64,000 nucleotides of DNA from Chrysemys picta bellii. Taxonomy: Eukaryota; Chordata; Testudines; Emydidae. The translations under genes and the position numbers were made by a program. Under the pieces are notes generated by a model. That model was not told the DNA's origin, made no database searches, and was given only the letters and a program-made list of their open reading frames with translations. Location: the NCBI RefSeq assembly GCF_011386835.1, contig NC_088801.1, positions 23,297,324 to 23,361,323 on the forward strand, read 5' to 3'. Positions 12,106-28,351 of this stretch are shown here, one piece after another. Each line of letters opens with the position of its first letter. Position 1 is the stretch's first letter.

Positions 12106-14104
12106 AAAAAGACACTCCATGTGCAGGTTAAATTTGACATTCCCACATAACACATCCTTGTCATTCCCTTTGCAAGATGTCCTCCAAGTTAACAGCTGCC
12201 TCATATTTCTGAGAGAAATCCATTTGTTTTCTTTAAATAATAAGTCTTTAAAAAGGAAATAATAACTAATGGATTACAACATGTTTCTACCTTTTCAATC
12301 TGAATTTCATATGAGTAAAATAAACCACAAATGAAAGTGCTTGTAGCAGACATGTTGAACCTTTCTTCTTCTATTAGCATATCAGTCTGCAATCATAACT
12401 AGATCAATAGCAAAGATATCTGCTTAAAAGAGCACCATGCTTTCTTTTGTCAGAAATTCATTACTTTTTATTAGGGTCATTGCTTGAAAACTTCAAAACA
12501 CCATATGGACCTAATTGTGGTTTATTTTGGCAAAAAGGAAGACACTGTAGACAATTGAGGCATTACATTCTACAATTCCATTACTTTCATCCCTCTCAGT
12601 TTTATTACTGTGTCATTAAAGGCAACTTGAGTGAGCGAAGAATTATAGTGTCATGTGTATGGGCTAGTAGATTAATAACAAAACACACTCAAGTTTAAAG
12701 GTATCTAACAGCTGTTTTCATTATTTTGTGTAAATACGCTTGAAGCATATCTATCTGATTAGTGGATAGAGTGCTCTTCTCTGTCACATGCCATGGGCAC
12801 TGCTATGTGCAAGTAATCAAAGTGCTCAGAAAATGAGTTTACATTGTTCACTGCTGAAATACACAAATGTCAGAAAGTGACTGCGCATCAAAGCTTAGGC
12901 AAATCATCTGCTGCAAACAAACAGATTCCAATGCACATTTCAGCTTGAAACATTCCAATGCAGCACAATGACTGAACAGGACTTATTGCTAGCCAAAACG
13001 AAGTGATGCTCACAGAATAATAAGTTACTAACATACATACGAACAAGTGACTTCAGGATTGGATACTTTTAAAAATATTTCAGCTACTTTGAAAACCTAA
13101 AGTTATATTATTTGATGCCACAAATATGCAGTAAGTTTTATGGGATTCCCATCAGGTATTGCTGGTGGGCGGGGAGGGGGGGAGAAAGGAGAAGTTCTCA
13201 CCCAATAATTCATTTTTGTGACTTGGTTGCCATAAATTCTCATTGAAGTTATGCAGTCCTTCCTCTGATTGTCAGACAACTGACAACCAACAGAAGCATA
13301 ATTTTGGCACCCTAAAGGGGGTCAAATCCTTCGTTTCTCCTCCTCATAGATAAAGTTTAATAAGTCCAGAGTGGTAATTTAAATTTAGATAGCAGACAAC
13401 ATAAATGATCTCAAAGACACAAGGTAACTGTGATAAACTTTGCTGAAGGGCAGATGGCTGCAACATTTAAACTGGATCACAGGTAAAAAGCTCCCTGTGA
13501 CTCAGCTGTCTCCAGCGCGGATTGATGAGATTTTGCAAGCAATCCCCTCCACACAGTGATAAGAAGCTAACCACTACAAAAACCCATCAAGAGAGTAAGG
13601 TTAAAAGAAACCCATTCCAACTCCAACAGGGACTATATCTCCCAAGAAGAGGAGTGTCATCCAAACTTCAGTGCTTCACCTAGCCAAAGTAAACTGGAGT
13701 AGGTCCAGAAGTGATCTTGACTAAACCATGGCCCTCAAGAAGTTGTGCTGAGGGTAGTGCCCACAGAGAACCAAATATTCAGCCGGTACTGTTTGTTGAA
13801 TGTGTGAAAAAGACTGAGTCCCAATGGGCTGCAATAACCCTGTGAAATGAACATTTCTTATAGGCCTCTGTAGTACAATGTCTAATCCACTTGCCTACAG
13901 TAGACTGAGAAACATTAGAGCTCTGCTTAGAATCTTTGAACAGGGTGACTGAACAGGTTTTTCAAAGGGCAGAAGGAGGGTGGGGATGGGTTGTTTCTTT
14001 AATTCTGGATTAATTTATGTATTCATCAGTGTGTTGGAGGTAGATTTTAAGAGCCCCATGTGACCAAAAAAATCAGTATCTCCTTCAATTTGCTCTGGAG
14101 TAGT
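12106..14104. other. Non-coding DNA, one stretch possibly conserved
   Basis: No exon or transposon was recognised. The part near 12720-12990 is compositionally balanced and holds gtaatcaaag and gcatcaaag, which fit TCF/LEF sites, so it could be a conserved element. That is inference only. Confidence 0.35.
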
Positions 14105-14450
14105 GTTAGAAGTTAGGGTGGTACTCAAGAAAACCAGGTTCAATTTCCTGCTCTGCCACAGATGTCTCTCTTAGGCTATATCTACACTACAGCTTATGTT
14201 GGCAGAATTTATGTCATTCAGGGGTATGAATAAACCACCCACCTGAGGGACATAAGTTACACCAACATAAGCGCTTCTCCGTGTTTTTTTTTATGCCGTC
14301 AGGAGAGCTCTTGATGCAGCTGGGTCACTGCAGCACTCTACGTGTAGACATGCCCTTAGTCTCTTTCTGCATCATTTATTCACCTACAAAATGGGGATAA
14401 TAGTAACTCTTTAGCTCAAGGATGTGGTGAGGGTTAAATATGGTAAGGCA
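14105..14450 (+). mobile_element. MIR SINE, split by a MITE
   Basis: The left part (to 14170) has the MIR core ttcctgctctgccacagatg. The right part (from 14359) has acaaaatggggataatagtaa and gtgagggttaaat, the classical MIR 3' half. The two halves are separated by the MITE at 14174-14355. MIR is an ancient amniote SINE, so the MITE is younger. Confidence 0.85.
14174..14355. mobile_element. Harbinger-like MITE with TTA duplication
   Basis: Its ends are ggctatatctacac and gtgtagacatgccc, imperfect inverted repeats. It is flanked by TTA at 14171-14173 and 14356-14358, matching the three-base TWA target of PIF/Harbinger transposons. It interrupts a MIR. No transposase frame is present. Confidence 0.75.
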
Positions 14451-14459
14451 GTGAGATAA

Positions 14460-17400
14460 TATGGTAATGGAGGCCATGCTACATAGCTAGATTAGACAGA
14501 CAGGGATGCACTTTGATGATGTGAAAGCTAATGACTGGGTTATAAATGAAGTAGTGCAGGCTAGTGACTTTGCCAGTAGCGTCAAGCAAAGAGCAGCACT
14601 CTTTTTCATTTTTTTTTTCAATTCTTGGAGTCACAATCTTCCTCCCATTTCAAAGTGCCTCCATGGGTATGTACAATGCACCAGATCTATGCCTGGTGCA
14701 TTGCACTTGCCCTGACACACTGGTACATTTCTGATGGTACGTATATTGTGTGGCAGAGCCAGGGCTCTACCCATACCCCACCGCTTCTGGTCCACATGTT
14801 GGGAGGTAGGACAGGTTGTTTTCGCTACTGCACGGTTACCCACAGTAGGGGTAACTCATGCAGGGGCAGACAGAACATTTTTACACCCCCCACCAATTCA
14901 CCTACATAGCCACACAAGCTGGGCCACAATTTGGCCCTCAGGAATGATACAGGAAGAGACCCGTACTTTTTAGCTACTAGAACCACTACCTTCCAGGATT
15001 GTAAATAAAACAATCCAAAGGTTTGAAGAGGAGCATGTGTGTGAACTCAGCATCAGATCAGACTACAAATTGGAAGGGTGAGCCAACAGGGTAAAGCCAT
15101 ATAATCTCTTCACAGAGCACCCATAGACATGATTTATATTCTGATGGGAAAAAGGAACAGACCTTTGTCAAATGCGTCTTGGAGAAACTTAATAATAGAG
15201 CCCATTCACCTGGGTCAGAGCCAGAAGTACAACTCTTCTTACATCCTTTAGTATATGACAGAGGCCTCATTTTTTTCTGGATGATAGCAAAGTTGAAAGA
15301 ACCTTGTCTGAAAGGCCAAAATCCTGGTATATCACCTGCATGCAAGCCAAGTCTTGACAGGTAGTAAGGGAGAATGATTAGAAAGATCACAGGTTCTAGT
15401 ATCATTTGTAACATGTTACACACCATAATCTGCTCACCTAGTTAGACGTTATCAAAAGCAGACACAATGTGTTTTCCTTGGCTCTGCTCATGATCCACAA
15501 GATTAGAGGGATGGGAGAAGACATGCAGAGTATGCTGAATATGAAGAAAATTTGTTTTCCAAATGTCCTGAGTTGAGAACACATCTACTACTGAGACGTG
15601 AAACCCTGTCATCAGAAAACAGATATAGTTCTTTCTTCAGAATTTATTCTCTAAGGGAAATCACAGTTCACCGAGTAAATATACTGTCTGATTCAACTTT
15701 CCTGGTTGGTATCAGGACCTGACATCAGTGCTCAAAACTCAAAGATTGAAGACAATGATGTAAGGTTCTGAACGATGTTCTCTGAACTATCTTGTCATTC
15801 ATGAGGGTGCATCGAGGCAACACTAGATGAAGTATGAGGATCTTTTGGTAAAAACGTAACTGTGGGCATGAGGGGCAATTGGACTTAGTCAGGACCTTCA
15901 GAGATCCTGAATTACCATCCAAACCACTTGGTGCTTATAGATATAAAACTCTGGAGTGTCCTTATCACTACTTTTATATGTATCTTTCTAGTGCTGAAGC
16001 TGATTTCCTGCATAGTCTCATGGTATCTTTCTACTGCTGAAGCTGGTTTGCTGCATGCCTTTATAAGTACTTTTGGTATGTTAATGCTGGGGGTTTCATA
16101 TTTTAAAATGTATTCCATTTGAATTATTTAAATAGGAAAAGAAGAGAATTACTTCATTTGGGAGTCACAACAGAGCAGGGGAAATGTCCAAAGTATAAAA
16201 TATTCAATATCTCTAGCTGTGAATGCAAAACCAAAACCAAACCCCAAAAAGATTTTCCTTGTGTAACAAAGGCGATAACTGAATTTTTGCCAAAGCCAAA
16301 ATCACTTCACCTCAGCCCATACCTAATTTTTAAAAACTGAACAATAGTTTCATCAGGCTATTTCTTTATGTTGTACATAATGGTCATCTTGGAGTTCCCC
16401 ATGTTTCCTTCTGGTTCCCAGAAAATCATTTTACATATTACACATATAGGATGTCACCAAAATGCAATTAATTATCTGAAACATCTGCAGAATGTCTTAT
16501 GTGCTGCTGCTCCTGCCTAATGCTTCATTATTAAACTTTCATATGCTAATCATCCATGAATGCAGTGAATAGCCTGCACAGGTCACATCCAGTAACGTTT
16601 TGGCTATACGTTAAAAAAAAGTCAGTAGGAATCCTGACTGGGAATCAGGCTGGGAGAGCTAACTGTTGCTGCTACCACCACACTTTATAATTATTATTTT
16701 ATTACACTTTTTGTTCATTTGCAATCCAGAAGCACAATGTGTGTAAAGTGCAAATATCAGACTCAGTATTCTTCTCGTTATTGCTTTACATTTAACAACA
16801 GTGAGATGACTGAGAACCAGGTTAGGAGATCTAACTAACTCTCTTATTGATGGTGCTTCCATCCCTCTTCTCTTGATGGAGTATAGTTTTTATCATTCAT
16901 TGGGTAAACGCCAAGTACATCTCCTTCTGAGTTCTCTTAAGGTGTGCCCACATTGCCACAGTCCCTTAACTGATACTGCAAGCCACCTCATTCCCACATT
17001 GTTTTTACTTAACATAGCTTCTCAAACTCTGGTTCTCATTCATAGGAAAGCATCTCCAAATGCTGAACCCACTGCCCCCTTTTTCATCCCCATTAGTTCT
17101 CACTGCAGCCTCCTCTCCTGCCCATTCTTCTTTTTCCCTTACATAACCAAAAAGAATGTGGGTGGAGTATCTAAACAATAAGGGCTCTCTCACTCTCTGC
17201 TCCATCCATGCACTCTCCTCACCTAACAACTCAGAAAAGAAAATAACCAAAGATGGCTCATTTCCCACTTCTCCTTAGAATTTCATGAGCACGACTTACA
17301 CGTGAAAGGGTTTTTTTTTTTTCATTCTTCAAAGTTTTACAATGAAAAATATTTATAGCTCAAAAATATTGACTGGCAGAATTTTGAAAAACAAAACTTA

Positions 17401-18195
17401 GGGGTCAGGGAATTTTCTGACATGCAAGAGTTTGAACTGAGCTCTCAACACAGTGGTCTGTCTAATGCACCAATTGACTACATCACTTAATTCCCAGCCT
17501 TTACTTATATCTAATATCTTTGTCCACCTGACCCAGGTTACTGATGGTGCAGGGTTTTGAATTCTCTCAACTCTGAATGATTGCAATGGAAGTTGGGGGC
17601 ACTCAGCACCTTGCAGGATCCTACCCTTAGTTAGTAATCCTGTTCTATTCTGACAAGAAGATGGAACAGTTTTACCTTAAAGCCCCTCTGTAACAATTTA
17701 AAACCAAATAGATTTAACTGCACTGAATCTAATTACAACATCATTCCCCATGGGAGTGATATTAACCAAATTCCAACATGAAAAAGAAGAGAAAACATTC
17801 TATTGTGAAAGATCACCAGGACAGGAGGAAAAACAAATGACATAATTAAAATAGGAAGGTATAGAAAGCCCAGACAGAGGTTTAAATTGAAAAAGCTCAT
17901 ACAATACTGTCCACAATCATGTCTCTGGTAAGGTGACATAGATTGTGAGTTGGAAATATGCAAATAAATTCTCACATAACAGAAGTTCAAGTAAAATGAA
18001 CAAAAAACTATTCAAAGCAAAGAATATTGAACTGCTATATTTTGATAGAGCATTTTAGGAGAACTAAAAATGCCATCTCTGTCAGCTGGTGGCACAGTTG
18101 TCATTTCCTTCAATATGAAGTCCCCAACTTCAAATCATATATATCACAGCAAGGTAGGCTATCCCCGACTCCAAAAGGAGTTACCATGGGGATAT
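14460..18195. other. Non-coding DNA with several unassigned open frames
   Basis: I see no recognised element. The 14500-15930 segment is less AT-rich and has open frames of 60-122 codons on both strands, for example minus 15058-15426, none resembling a known family. It may be an old unrecognised repeat. At 16528-16556 there is an ATGCTAAT homeodomain/POU-type motif. Confidence 0.4.
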
Positions 18196-18199
18196 GCAC

Positions 18200-18345
18200 A
18201 GAACTGAGAGTCACAGAACTGGGTTCCAGTCATGACTCTGCCATTGACTCTGGATGCATCCATTTCCCTATCTCTGAAATGGGGATAAAAATAAATTACC
18301 CACCATAAAGGGTGCTTAGTTAACAATTGTAAAGAGTTTTGAGGT
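18200..18345 (+). mobile_element. MIR SINE
   Basis: It contains gactctgccattgactctgg, ctgaaatggggataaaaata and the 3' half with gggtgcttag, spaced as in MIR. It is an ancient degraded copy. Confidence 0.75.
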
Positions 18346-18349
18346 TCTC

Positions 18350-21300
18350 AGATGAAATGTGCCGCTGGCCAAAATTATTGAAAGATGAGTTGTCTCTGAA
18401 ACCAGGAACACAGTGTCTCAAGTTGTACAACCAAAAGCTGAGTCAACCACAAAAAACAAACAAACAAAAATACAACAACTCCCCTCCCAACAACAACAGA
18501 CACACACACTTCTAAAAACTTTGCTGCATACAAGTAGGAAGTATTATTATGAATGTTACTCACAAATCAAACGGTGTTTAAATCAGTATCTAAACTTCAG
18601 ATCTTACTAACCATACTATAGGGAAATTTGCAACTAAAGAAAGAAACAGATTAGATGGGAGTGGTTACAGGCCTGGGGCCACAGGTTTTGCCTTTGTGGC
18701 TTCTCACATCCCAGACTTGGAAAGTATGAGCTGTGATACTGAGAAAGGTAAGAAGCCAGCAGAGCCCCACAGTAATAAATGAGTTTGCATCATCTGTCAT
18801 TAGAACTTCTTGCCAACAGGGTCATTCCCTATTAAATTACCACTTGTCAATGTTTAAAATACTGATTGATAAATGACTGTGCCAAAACTGATAACATGAC
18901 AGCTTTTATTTTCTAATATTCTTGGTTATACATTCTGCTACTTCAGTATACAGATAGAGTACATATTTTTTCAACTACTTTAGTGAAAGACAATTTAATT
19001 TAATAAAAAACTAACAGGTAGTGTATAATGATTGGTCCTGATATACATTACATGCTAGCCCTCTTGCCAAAATAAACCTACTAGTGATGTAGTGATATGG
19101 GTAGATCCAAGTTTCACATTTCATCAAATGCTAGTAATCTGTTTTATCAATATAAACTGCATTTTAATGAAAAATTCTTTTCTTCAGTACACTTCACTTT
19201 TAATGCCCCAGAGTATAATAATTCGTTCATGCTGTAGAACAAGAATGTTTTACAAGACCTTAACTCTCTAGAGAAATTTCTCTGTAAATACAAAATGCAG
19301 GTTTTATGGGAATGTGTTGTATGCAACATGAGCAGTACCCAACATAATAAAAAACTAGGTTGCACAAAGAATTCAGCTTAAGTATCCTTCTGAGCTATTG
19401 TAAGATTAAATGATTACTATGATATCATTTAACTGAAAAATTCTGCAACAGGTAAAAAAAAGTCAACAAAACTTCTTTTTTTTTCTGAACAGCTAAACAG
19501 AAATTAGCTTTAAACAGTTGTGCAATACAAATAAGTTTCAATGGACAGGTGAGACTATTGAGCCAGATCTCCATTGTGGGGGAGCTGTCAGTACTGCACT
19601 CACTGCCACAGGATTCTGGCTGTGAAGCTGATATATCTGGCCCAAGGGGGGATCAGTCTAGTGCAAAAGTAATCCTCTGGAAATGTAGAAACTGGAGTAG
19701 AAGCTAGTACATCATCTTCCATCCCTGTAGCTGGCATAAGAGGAACGACTGAAAGAAAGGGGGAATGACTGCAACACGCTTAAGATGTGCCAGTTCCCAG
19801 CTGTATTTCTGACCCCTTACTCTTAACAGTCAGCATATGACAGAGTGGCCCAACGCCATCGTAATTTGCACCAGGTGACCAACCCTTCACACAATGGCCG
19901 GAGGACTGCAAGAGTGCACAGTTGAGCTTTATGCCCATTTCCATCTCCCTCACAACTTGTGCCGTGTGTATTTCCAGGATCTGACCCATTATGTTTATTG
20001 CATAATAGCCTGATTTTTAACACAGTAGATGTAAACTTTAAATGTCAAGATTTACTTGCACAGGGGGTGAGGTGAAGGTAAAGTCAGAGCACCAGTTGTG
20101 GCTGCCTTGGCCCTAGCTGCAGCCCCAATATAAGAGAGAAGCTGTTAGGCTGCTTCATATCTTATGTCAACTTAATACACACTCTAGTGGCAATGGGTTC
20201 CATACCCAGCTCTTGTGAAAGTCTAATCACTTGTGGATATGAGTCTTCCCCTGTTTGTTGACAGTTTTATTTTTTCAGCACATCAAATTTCAAGTGCATA
20301 TAGTACAAGATACTACCAAGTTGACAAAGAAAAGATCTCTTGTTTTCTCTTACTATAATAGTCTTCTCATGTCTTCTTTTTTAATCTGTTATCCCATCTG
20401 TCCTTTGTCTAACTTGCATTGTAATCTCTTTAGAACACACATATAACTTAAAACATGTTTGTAAAACACTATCTATAGCTCTATAGCTATAATTATAGCT
20501 CTTCTATGGCTCTGAAAAATTTATAAATGATAATGAAGATTTACTACAGCTAGGGCAGCATTAATAGTAACTGACATTTATATAGCACATTTCATCTAAA
20601 TTAATACCAAAGTGTCTCCCATTCAAGAACTGACCTAGTCTGACCCTGCTTTGCTTGTGATCTGAAGGTGGTATGGCTGCAGATGGACCAATAGAAATCA
20701 AAATGTTGACAAGCAATACAAAGTATCAGCAAAGAACCTACAAAACTCTTCCAGTTATGCTTACTTGCATTTGAAGGTCCATGGACAAAAAGATTATGTT
20801 ATTGAAAAGGCCATTTTTGTTTCTGTGCCCCCCTTCCTCATTTTTAAAAATGAAAAAAAAAATAGCAAAACCACAAATTTAAAGAATTATGTTACAATAG
20901 AATTAAGAGTCTGAGTTAAACAAAAAAGACATTATAAGGTAATTCTGAGTCACACTGGATTTAACTCACTGTGTTGTACAAAAGTATGGCAGCACATATG
21001 GGATGTAAAAATCACCTACTGTTCTGCATCCCTTGTAATACCTATGCACAATGGAGTGACAGTCTTGTAAGTTTAAAATTATTGTAAGATAGTTATTTTT
21101 ACATATATACTGTATCAGACTGTAAAACTATATCAATTAAAAAGTAAGTGATACAGTAGTATTATATCAGGGCTGGTACTGACACTACAGAGCACAACAT
21201 GGAAGCCAATCTACATGCATGTGGTTAGAACTACCTGAAGACTGCCACTGGGAAAAGGATGGGGTCCGTCAATTTCCTGTTCTAGACTCCCAAATCAGTG

Positions 21301-22370
21301 ACTCCTTCCTCCTCTTTCCAGTGTTTGACAAGAACTACCGTCTAATCCCTTCGCTAGGAAAAGCTGACAAGAGCTATTTTTAGCTCAGGAAGAGGGAGCA
21401 GATCTGTGATCACAGGACCTCATCTGTTCTGTCTTCATTCCCTTTTCCTGGGACCACAGCACTGATAACAGACAGAAGAGATCCCTGTGAAGTAAGTCAG
21501 AGTAGGCATCTCTCTAACAGTTTTTGGGTCCCCAAGCTGAGGAAAGGAGAGACAGGGATTTACTCCAAGAGGAAGATAAGAGAGGGAAACTGTTCCTCTT
21601 CCTCCCCCTTAGGAACAGAGGGCAGAAAGAGCTTAAGTAATGCAGAGAGGATAGGACTTCAGGGAAACTGGAGAGGGACACAGAGGAGAGACACTGGTGT
21701 ACTGAAGATAAAGGAGGGAAACTGCCTCCACTCCATATGTTCTGGCTAGAAAAGACATCCTGTGGCTTTGTACATCTTACTTTGCAGAGTCCTGCCAAAC
21801 CTAAGTTCATCCCTGATCCTATCAATAATTAGCAAAGATGTGCACTTATACTAAGTATCTTCAAAAAAATTTCAAATAACTGTTAAAGATGCTGTGCTTT
21901 TTGATAAAGCAGTTCTTAAATGCAGAATAAGGTCATTTACAACTTATTTTAAACAAATATTATGCATATATAAAATGGAGTATTTCACACCATTCAAGTT
22001 TTGTTTCTGTATCAAACAGAGTATTTTCTGTTACATTTTCTACTGCATCAGAATGCACTCTTGACTATACCTTCATTTCATGTCTAAATATGTCTATTTG
22101 GAGTAGCAGTTTCTCTCATTTAGGGTGTGCATGCACCTTTGGTTAATAACCGTATAAAAACATAATGGGATTTGCTCAAGTGAAATTTTATATTCTGCAG
22201 TCACATGGCCCTGTTCTAGGGTCAAATACGGTATAATAATGTATTTTTATTTTGTCCTATAATCACAATATTAACTTAAAATAAAGACTCTTTTACATAT
22301 TACAATCATATTGCTAACAAGACTTTTTTTGTTTTCAGAACATCTCTGCCACATAGCCAAATAAAAATTG
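18350..22370. other. Non-coding DNA
   Basis: No gene was recognised. Decayed repeat fragments are likely: an inverted gagccagat / atctggccc pair at 19560-19645, and a MIR-like gacatttatatagcac stretch near 20571-20640. The 103-codon minus frame at 21514-21825 is serine/leucine-rich low-complexity sequence with no family resemblance. Confidence 0.45.
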
Positions 22371-22371
22371 C

Positions 22372-22411
22372 ATCTCTCGCTCTCTCTCTCTCACACACAC
22401 ATACACACACG
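22372..22411. repeat. Compound microsatellite (CT)n-(CA)n
   Basis: Roughly eight CT units are followed by CA units interrupted by a T and a G. Confidence 0.9.
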
Positions 22412-22414
22412 TAC

Positions 22415-24839
<2,425 letters not shown>

Positions 24840-26250
24840 TCAGAATTACTTTAAAGCCAGATTAATGTAGGATAAATATTGTGAAACTAACTGGCAAAGC
24901 AAGAAATCCAAATTAAAGGTTGGGATTCCATCATGTCAGATGAATAAGAGAAAGTGTCAGCCTTAGTTTAAATTTATTGGTTTCTGTCAATATGTTTAAT
25001 CTTTTAAACATTATTTAACAATTTTTATTAAAACCATCTTTTAAAAATTGAATTATAAATGTTTATTATTATTAAATTTAAGGATCACAGCCATTCTGAT
25101 ATTTTGAGAAAATCCACTTTTATACGTGGGTCAATTTTTACTCATTAGATTGTAAGAATACTTTTGCTGCTATTTGCACTTATCATGAATAAATACATTA
25201 AACAAACTATAGTAGAATCCCCCACAACCCTTTTTGCCCCTGAATAGTTCAGAGACATCTACTGAGACACATAACCTACCTTTGGTTAACCAAGATTTTC
25301 AGTTAACTGGAACACAGATAAATAAATGTCACCCTGATTCAAAATATTTGATATCTTGGAAATTTTTATAAAACAATAAACATATAAAAAGTCATAACAT
25401 CATAGATTAATCAATCACGTATATATATATATTTTAAAAAATAATTAAGATGTAATTTTGGTACATTAGCAGAAGATAGGACATGACACCAGAAAACATT
25501 TTGTCCCTGAATGTTATCAGTAGAACCAATATTTTTGCAATTTTGTTAAATTATGTGTGTGTGATTTCCTTGCTAAGGTTTTCAGTCTGGAGAAAAGGAA
25601 AAAGTATCAAACAATGAAAAATTGGGAAGTTTATCTGGAAGTGCTGACACAATCTTAACTATATTGGCACAAATGTAATATTATAACAAAGTTAAATATT
25701 AATATAAAAATTAAGTTTATGGCTAGTAGATTTTCTCAGTATGTCATATTGTAATACTGACCTATAGGCCCTAAGATACATTGAGGACATGTGTTCATAA
25801 GTCACTGGACTGGTGAAAAGTATATTTGAAGTGAAAACCTGTCATTCATCCTCACAACTCACACTGCTGTCTGGCCAAGAAAGAAAATGGACAATGCTCA
25901 TAAAAGCAGAAGGAGTCAGCAGGAAAAGCGAGGAAACATTTGAGAGAGAAATAATCCTTTTTAACTAGACTATTAGAGTTGAACTACTTTTTAAAATCTC
26001 CCATTCCTCTCCACCTATGACTTTTTGCCATTTGTTTTTCTCAAGTTAAAACAACTAGTGAGTCAGTCCACCTCTTTGAATAGACTTATAATAGACATTC
26101 AAAACAAAAACTTTTCCCCATTATATAATAAAGGCCTGCAAATTTGTATCTCTGCTTGTTTTGTACATTAAAAATACTAGGTCTTATCTACTCTGGTTTT
26201 TGCTGGAGGTTTTAAGTGTGACTGGCAAACTGGAGGTATCCTATCATCAC

Positions 26251-26262
26251 AAGAAACTGAAA
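26251..26262. repeat. Target-site duplication, left copy
   Basis: aagaaactgaaa occurs here and, identically, at 26699-26710, bracketing the inverted SINE structure between them. This is as expected for a LINE-driven insertion. Confidence 0.8.
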
Positions 26263-26698
26263 AAAGCAACAAAGTGTCCTGTGACACCTTATAGACTAAC
26301 AGAAGTATTGGAGCATAAGCTTTCATGGGTGAATACCCACTTCGTCAGACGCATGTGGTAGAAATTTCCAGAGGCAGGTATAAATATGCAGGCCAGAATC
26401 CTCAGGATTAAACAAAGACTGTGAATGGCTAGCCAACTACCAAAGCAGTTTCTCCTCCCTTGGTTTTCACACCTCAACTGCTAGAAGAGGGCCTCATCCT
26501 TCCTGACTGAACTGACCTCGTTATCTCCAGACTGATTCTGGCCTGCATATTTATACCCGCCTCTGGAAATTTCCACCACATGCGTCTGACGAAGTGGGTA
26601 TTCACTCATGAAAACTTATGCTCCAATAAGCTGTTAGTCTATAAGGTGCTATATTGTTGCTTTTTACAGATCCAGACTAACACGGGTACCCCTCTGAT
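26263..26698 (-). mobile_element. Fold-back turtle SINE (inverted arms)
   Basis: On the minus strand, from 26698 downward, it reads as a SINE with head gtgttagtctgg, body caccttatagactaacag and long 3' part (ctcaactgctagaagaggg, gactgtgaatggctagc). The first 135 bp or so (26263-26398) is the same body in plus orientation: caccttatagactaacag, cataagctttcatggg, catttatacc complement. The two arms pair over about 140 bp. One perfect 12-bp duplication flanks the whole, suggesting one insertion rather than two. Confidence 0.85.
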
Positions 26699-26710
26699 AA
26701 GAAACTGAAA
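26699..26710. repeat. Target-site duplication, right copy
   Basis: This is identical to 26251-26262. Confidence 0.8.
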
Positions 26711-28351
26711 CCTGAGCAACTAAAAGGGAAGGAATATTAGTCATACTATTTAAACTTTATCAACACCTATGTAACAAACTCCTGACAAATACTTGGGAGA
26801 AAAGCTCTCTTTCCTAAAGATTAACACCACAAAACAGACTTGAGAAAGCTCCCAGCCCAGTTATCTTGTCCTCCAAGAAGTCTTTGAACAAAAACAGAAG
26901 ACAAGACTTAGCGTTCCTGATATTTCTAAGGTTAAAAAAAAAGAAACAGAAAAAAACCTTAAAATATTAAAAACTTCAGACCTTCTCAAATATAATATAG
27001 AAGGGGGAAAAAACCCACAACATTATTTTTCCTTTACAGGTGACTGCTAATAGACAGAAACAATGCAGCTAAAATATAAACAAGATTTGTTCTCTTTTAC
27101 CATTAATAAATGTCCTCTTGCAGAGCCAAAAAAATGTTCAAAGTATGTACATTATGCATTTACATTTATGTACAGAGGCAACTCTAGACTAAAGAAAACA
27201 TGGAAGCAAGCATTCTTAGAGGTCTTTTCCTAATTAAGAAAAAGGTCCTGTAATATAAAAACTCAGAAAAATACAGCATTTACAATACTGAAAGAAGTTA
27301 AAATACTTCTTTTTTAGATATTTCCTTCTTCAGCTTCGCCACCCAACACCATAGTTTTAGATCATTAAATTTCAAAATGGCTGCTACTGTTTTCAAAATA
27401 CATTCCAAGTACTGTACAGCCATTTCACTACATTTTCACAGCATTGCTTCTTAATAACTGAAGCATCTTGAAAATGCAAAGACAGAAACAGATCTAGAAA
27501 ATGCTCTTGTATATATGAAGATTATCATTTGGGAAATCTGAATATTAACTGGCTCATTTTACAAAGATGCCAATATTTTATATGTATTTAAAAATATTCA
27601 ATCTATGCTTCTAATAAGTCTCCTAATTACAAATAGGTGAGATATAGATCAACCAAATGAATTTATTTCAATTCAAACCAATTCAGCTTTGCAGATTCAC
27701 TTAGGTTTGTACAGTGTCTAATCACAAAGCTTTTCAGTGTGCTGTTATTAACTTCTTTCATTAACTTAGATTCAGGAAATACATTTGTTTTAAGTAACAA
27801 TAAAGGACCACAGCCTTTAAAACGTCTGGGTATTTTAGCACTGCACAATTTCTGAATACCAAAAAAAAAAAAAAAAAAGAAATTAAGGATTTATCTGATA
27901 TGTTTACTGCTCTCACTCCTTTAAGACAAACAAACAAAACTGCTGCATTATGTTTTAATTTTTGTTTATTCCCCTGAAAACTCCTATTTTAATTCAGTTG
28001 GATGCATTAAAATCTATAGCTCAGCAAGAGCTGATTAACTGCCTCTCTGCTAAGTGTACTTGAGCTACAGCATCTTGTTTGTGATGAATAGGTATGAATT
28101 GAAAATTAGCACAATTTACAGGTGTAGCATGGTAGTCCTTTAGCACACAGGTAGACTTGAACAATAGCTTGAGATGAGCAGTACTTTACTTGTTTCTGCC
28201 AAAGCACTTGACTTAGCACCTCCTTGGGACTGTATATATTTGTATCTCAGTTTGTAACAGTGTTGTTGTTTAAGTAGCGCAGGACTCCTCAGGTTTAAAA
28301 ATGCTTAAAAGATGCCATTAAATAACACATAATGGTATGAGAAACACCTAC

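Noticed and set aside
15058..15426. 122-codon minus-strand frame, considered as a retroelement protein
   Set aside because: No conserved reverse transcriptase, recombinase or gag motif could be found, so it is left unassigned.
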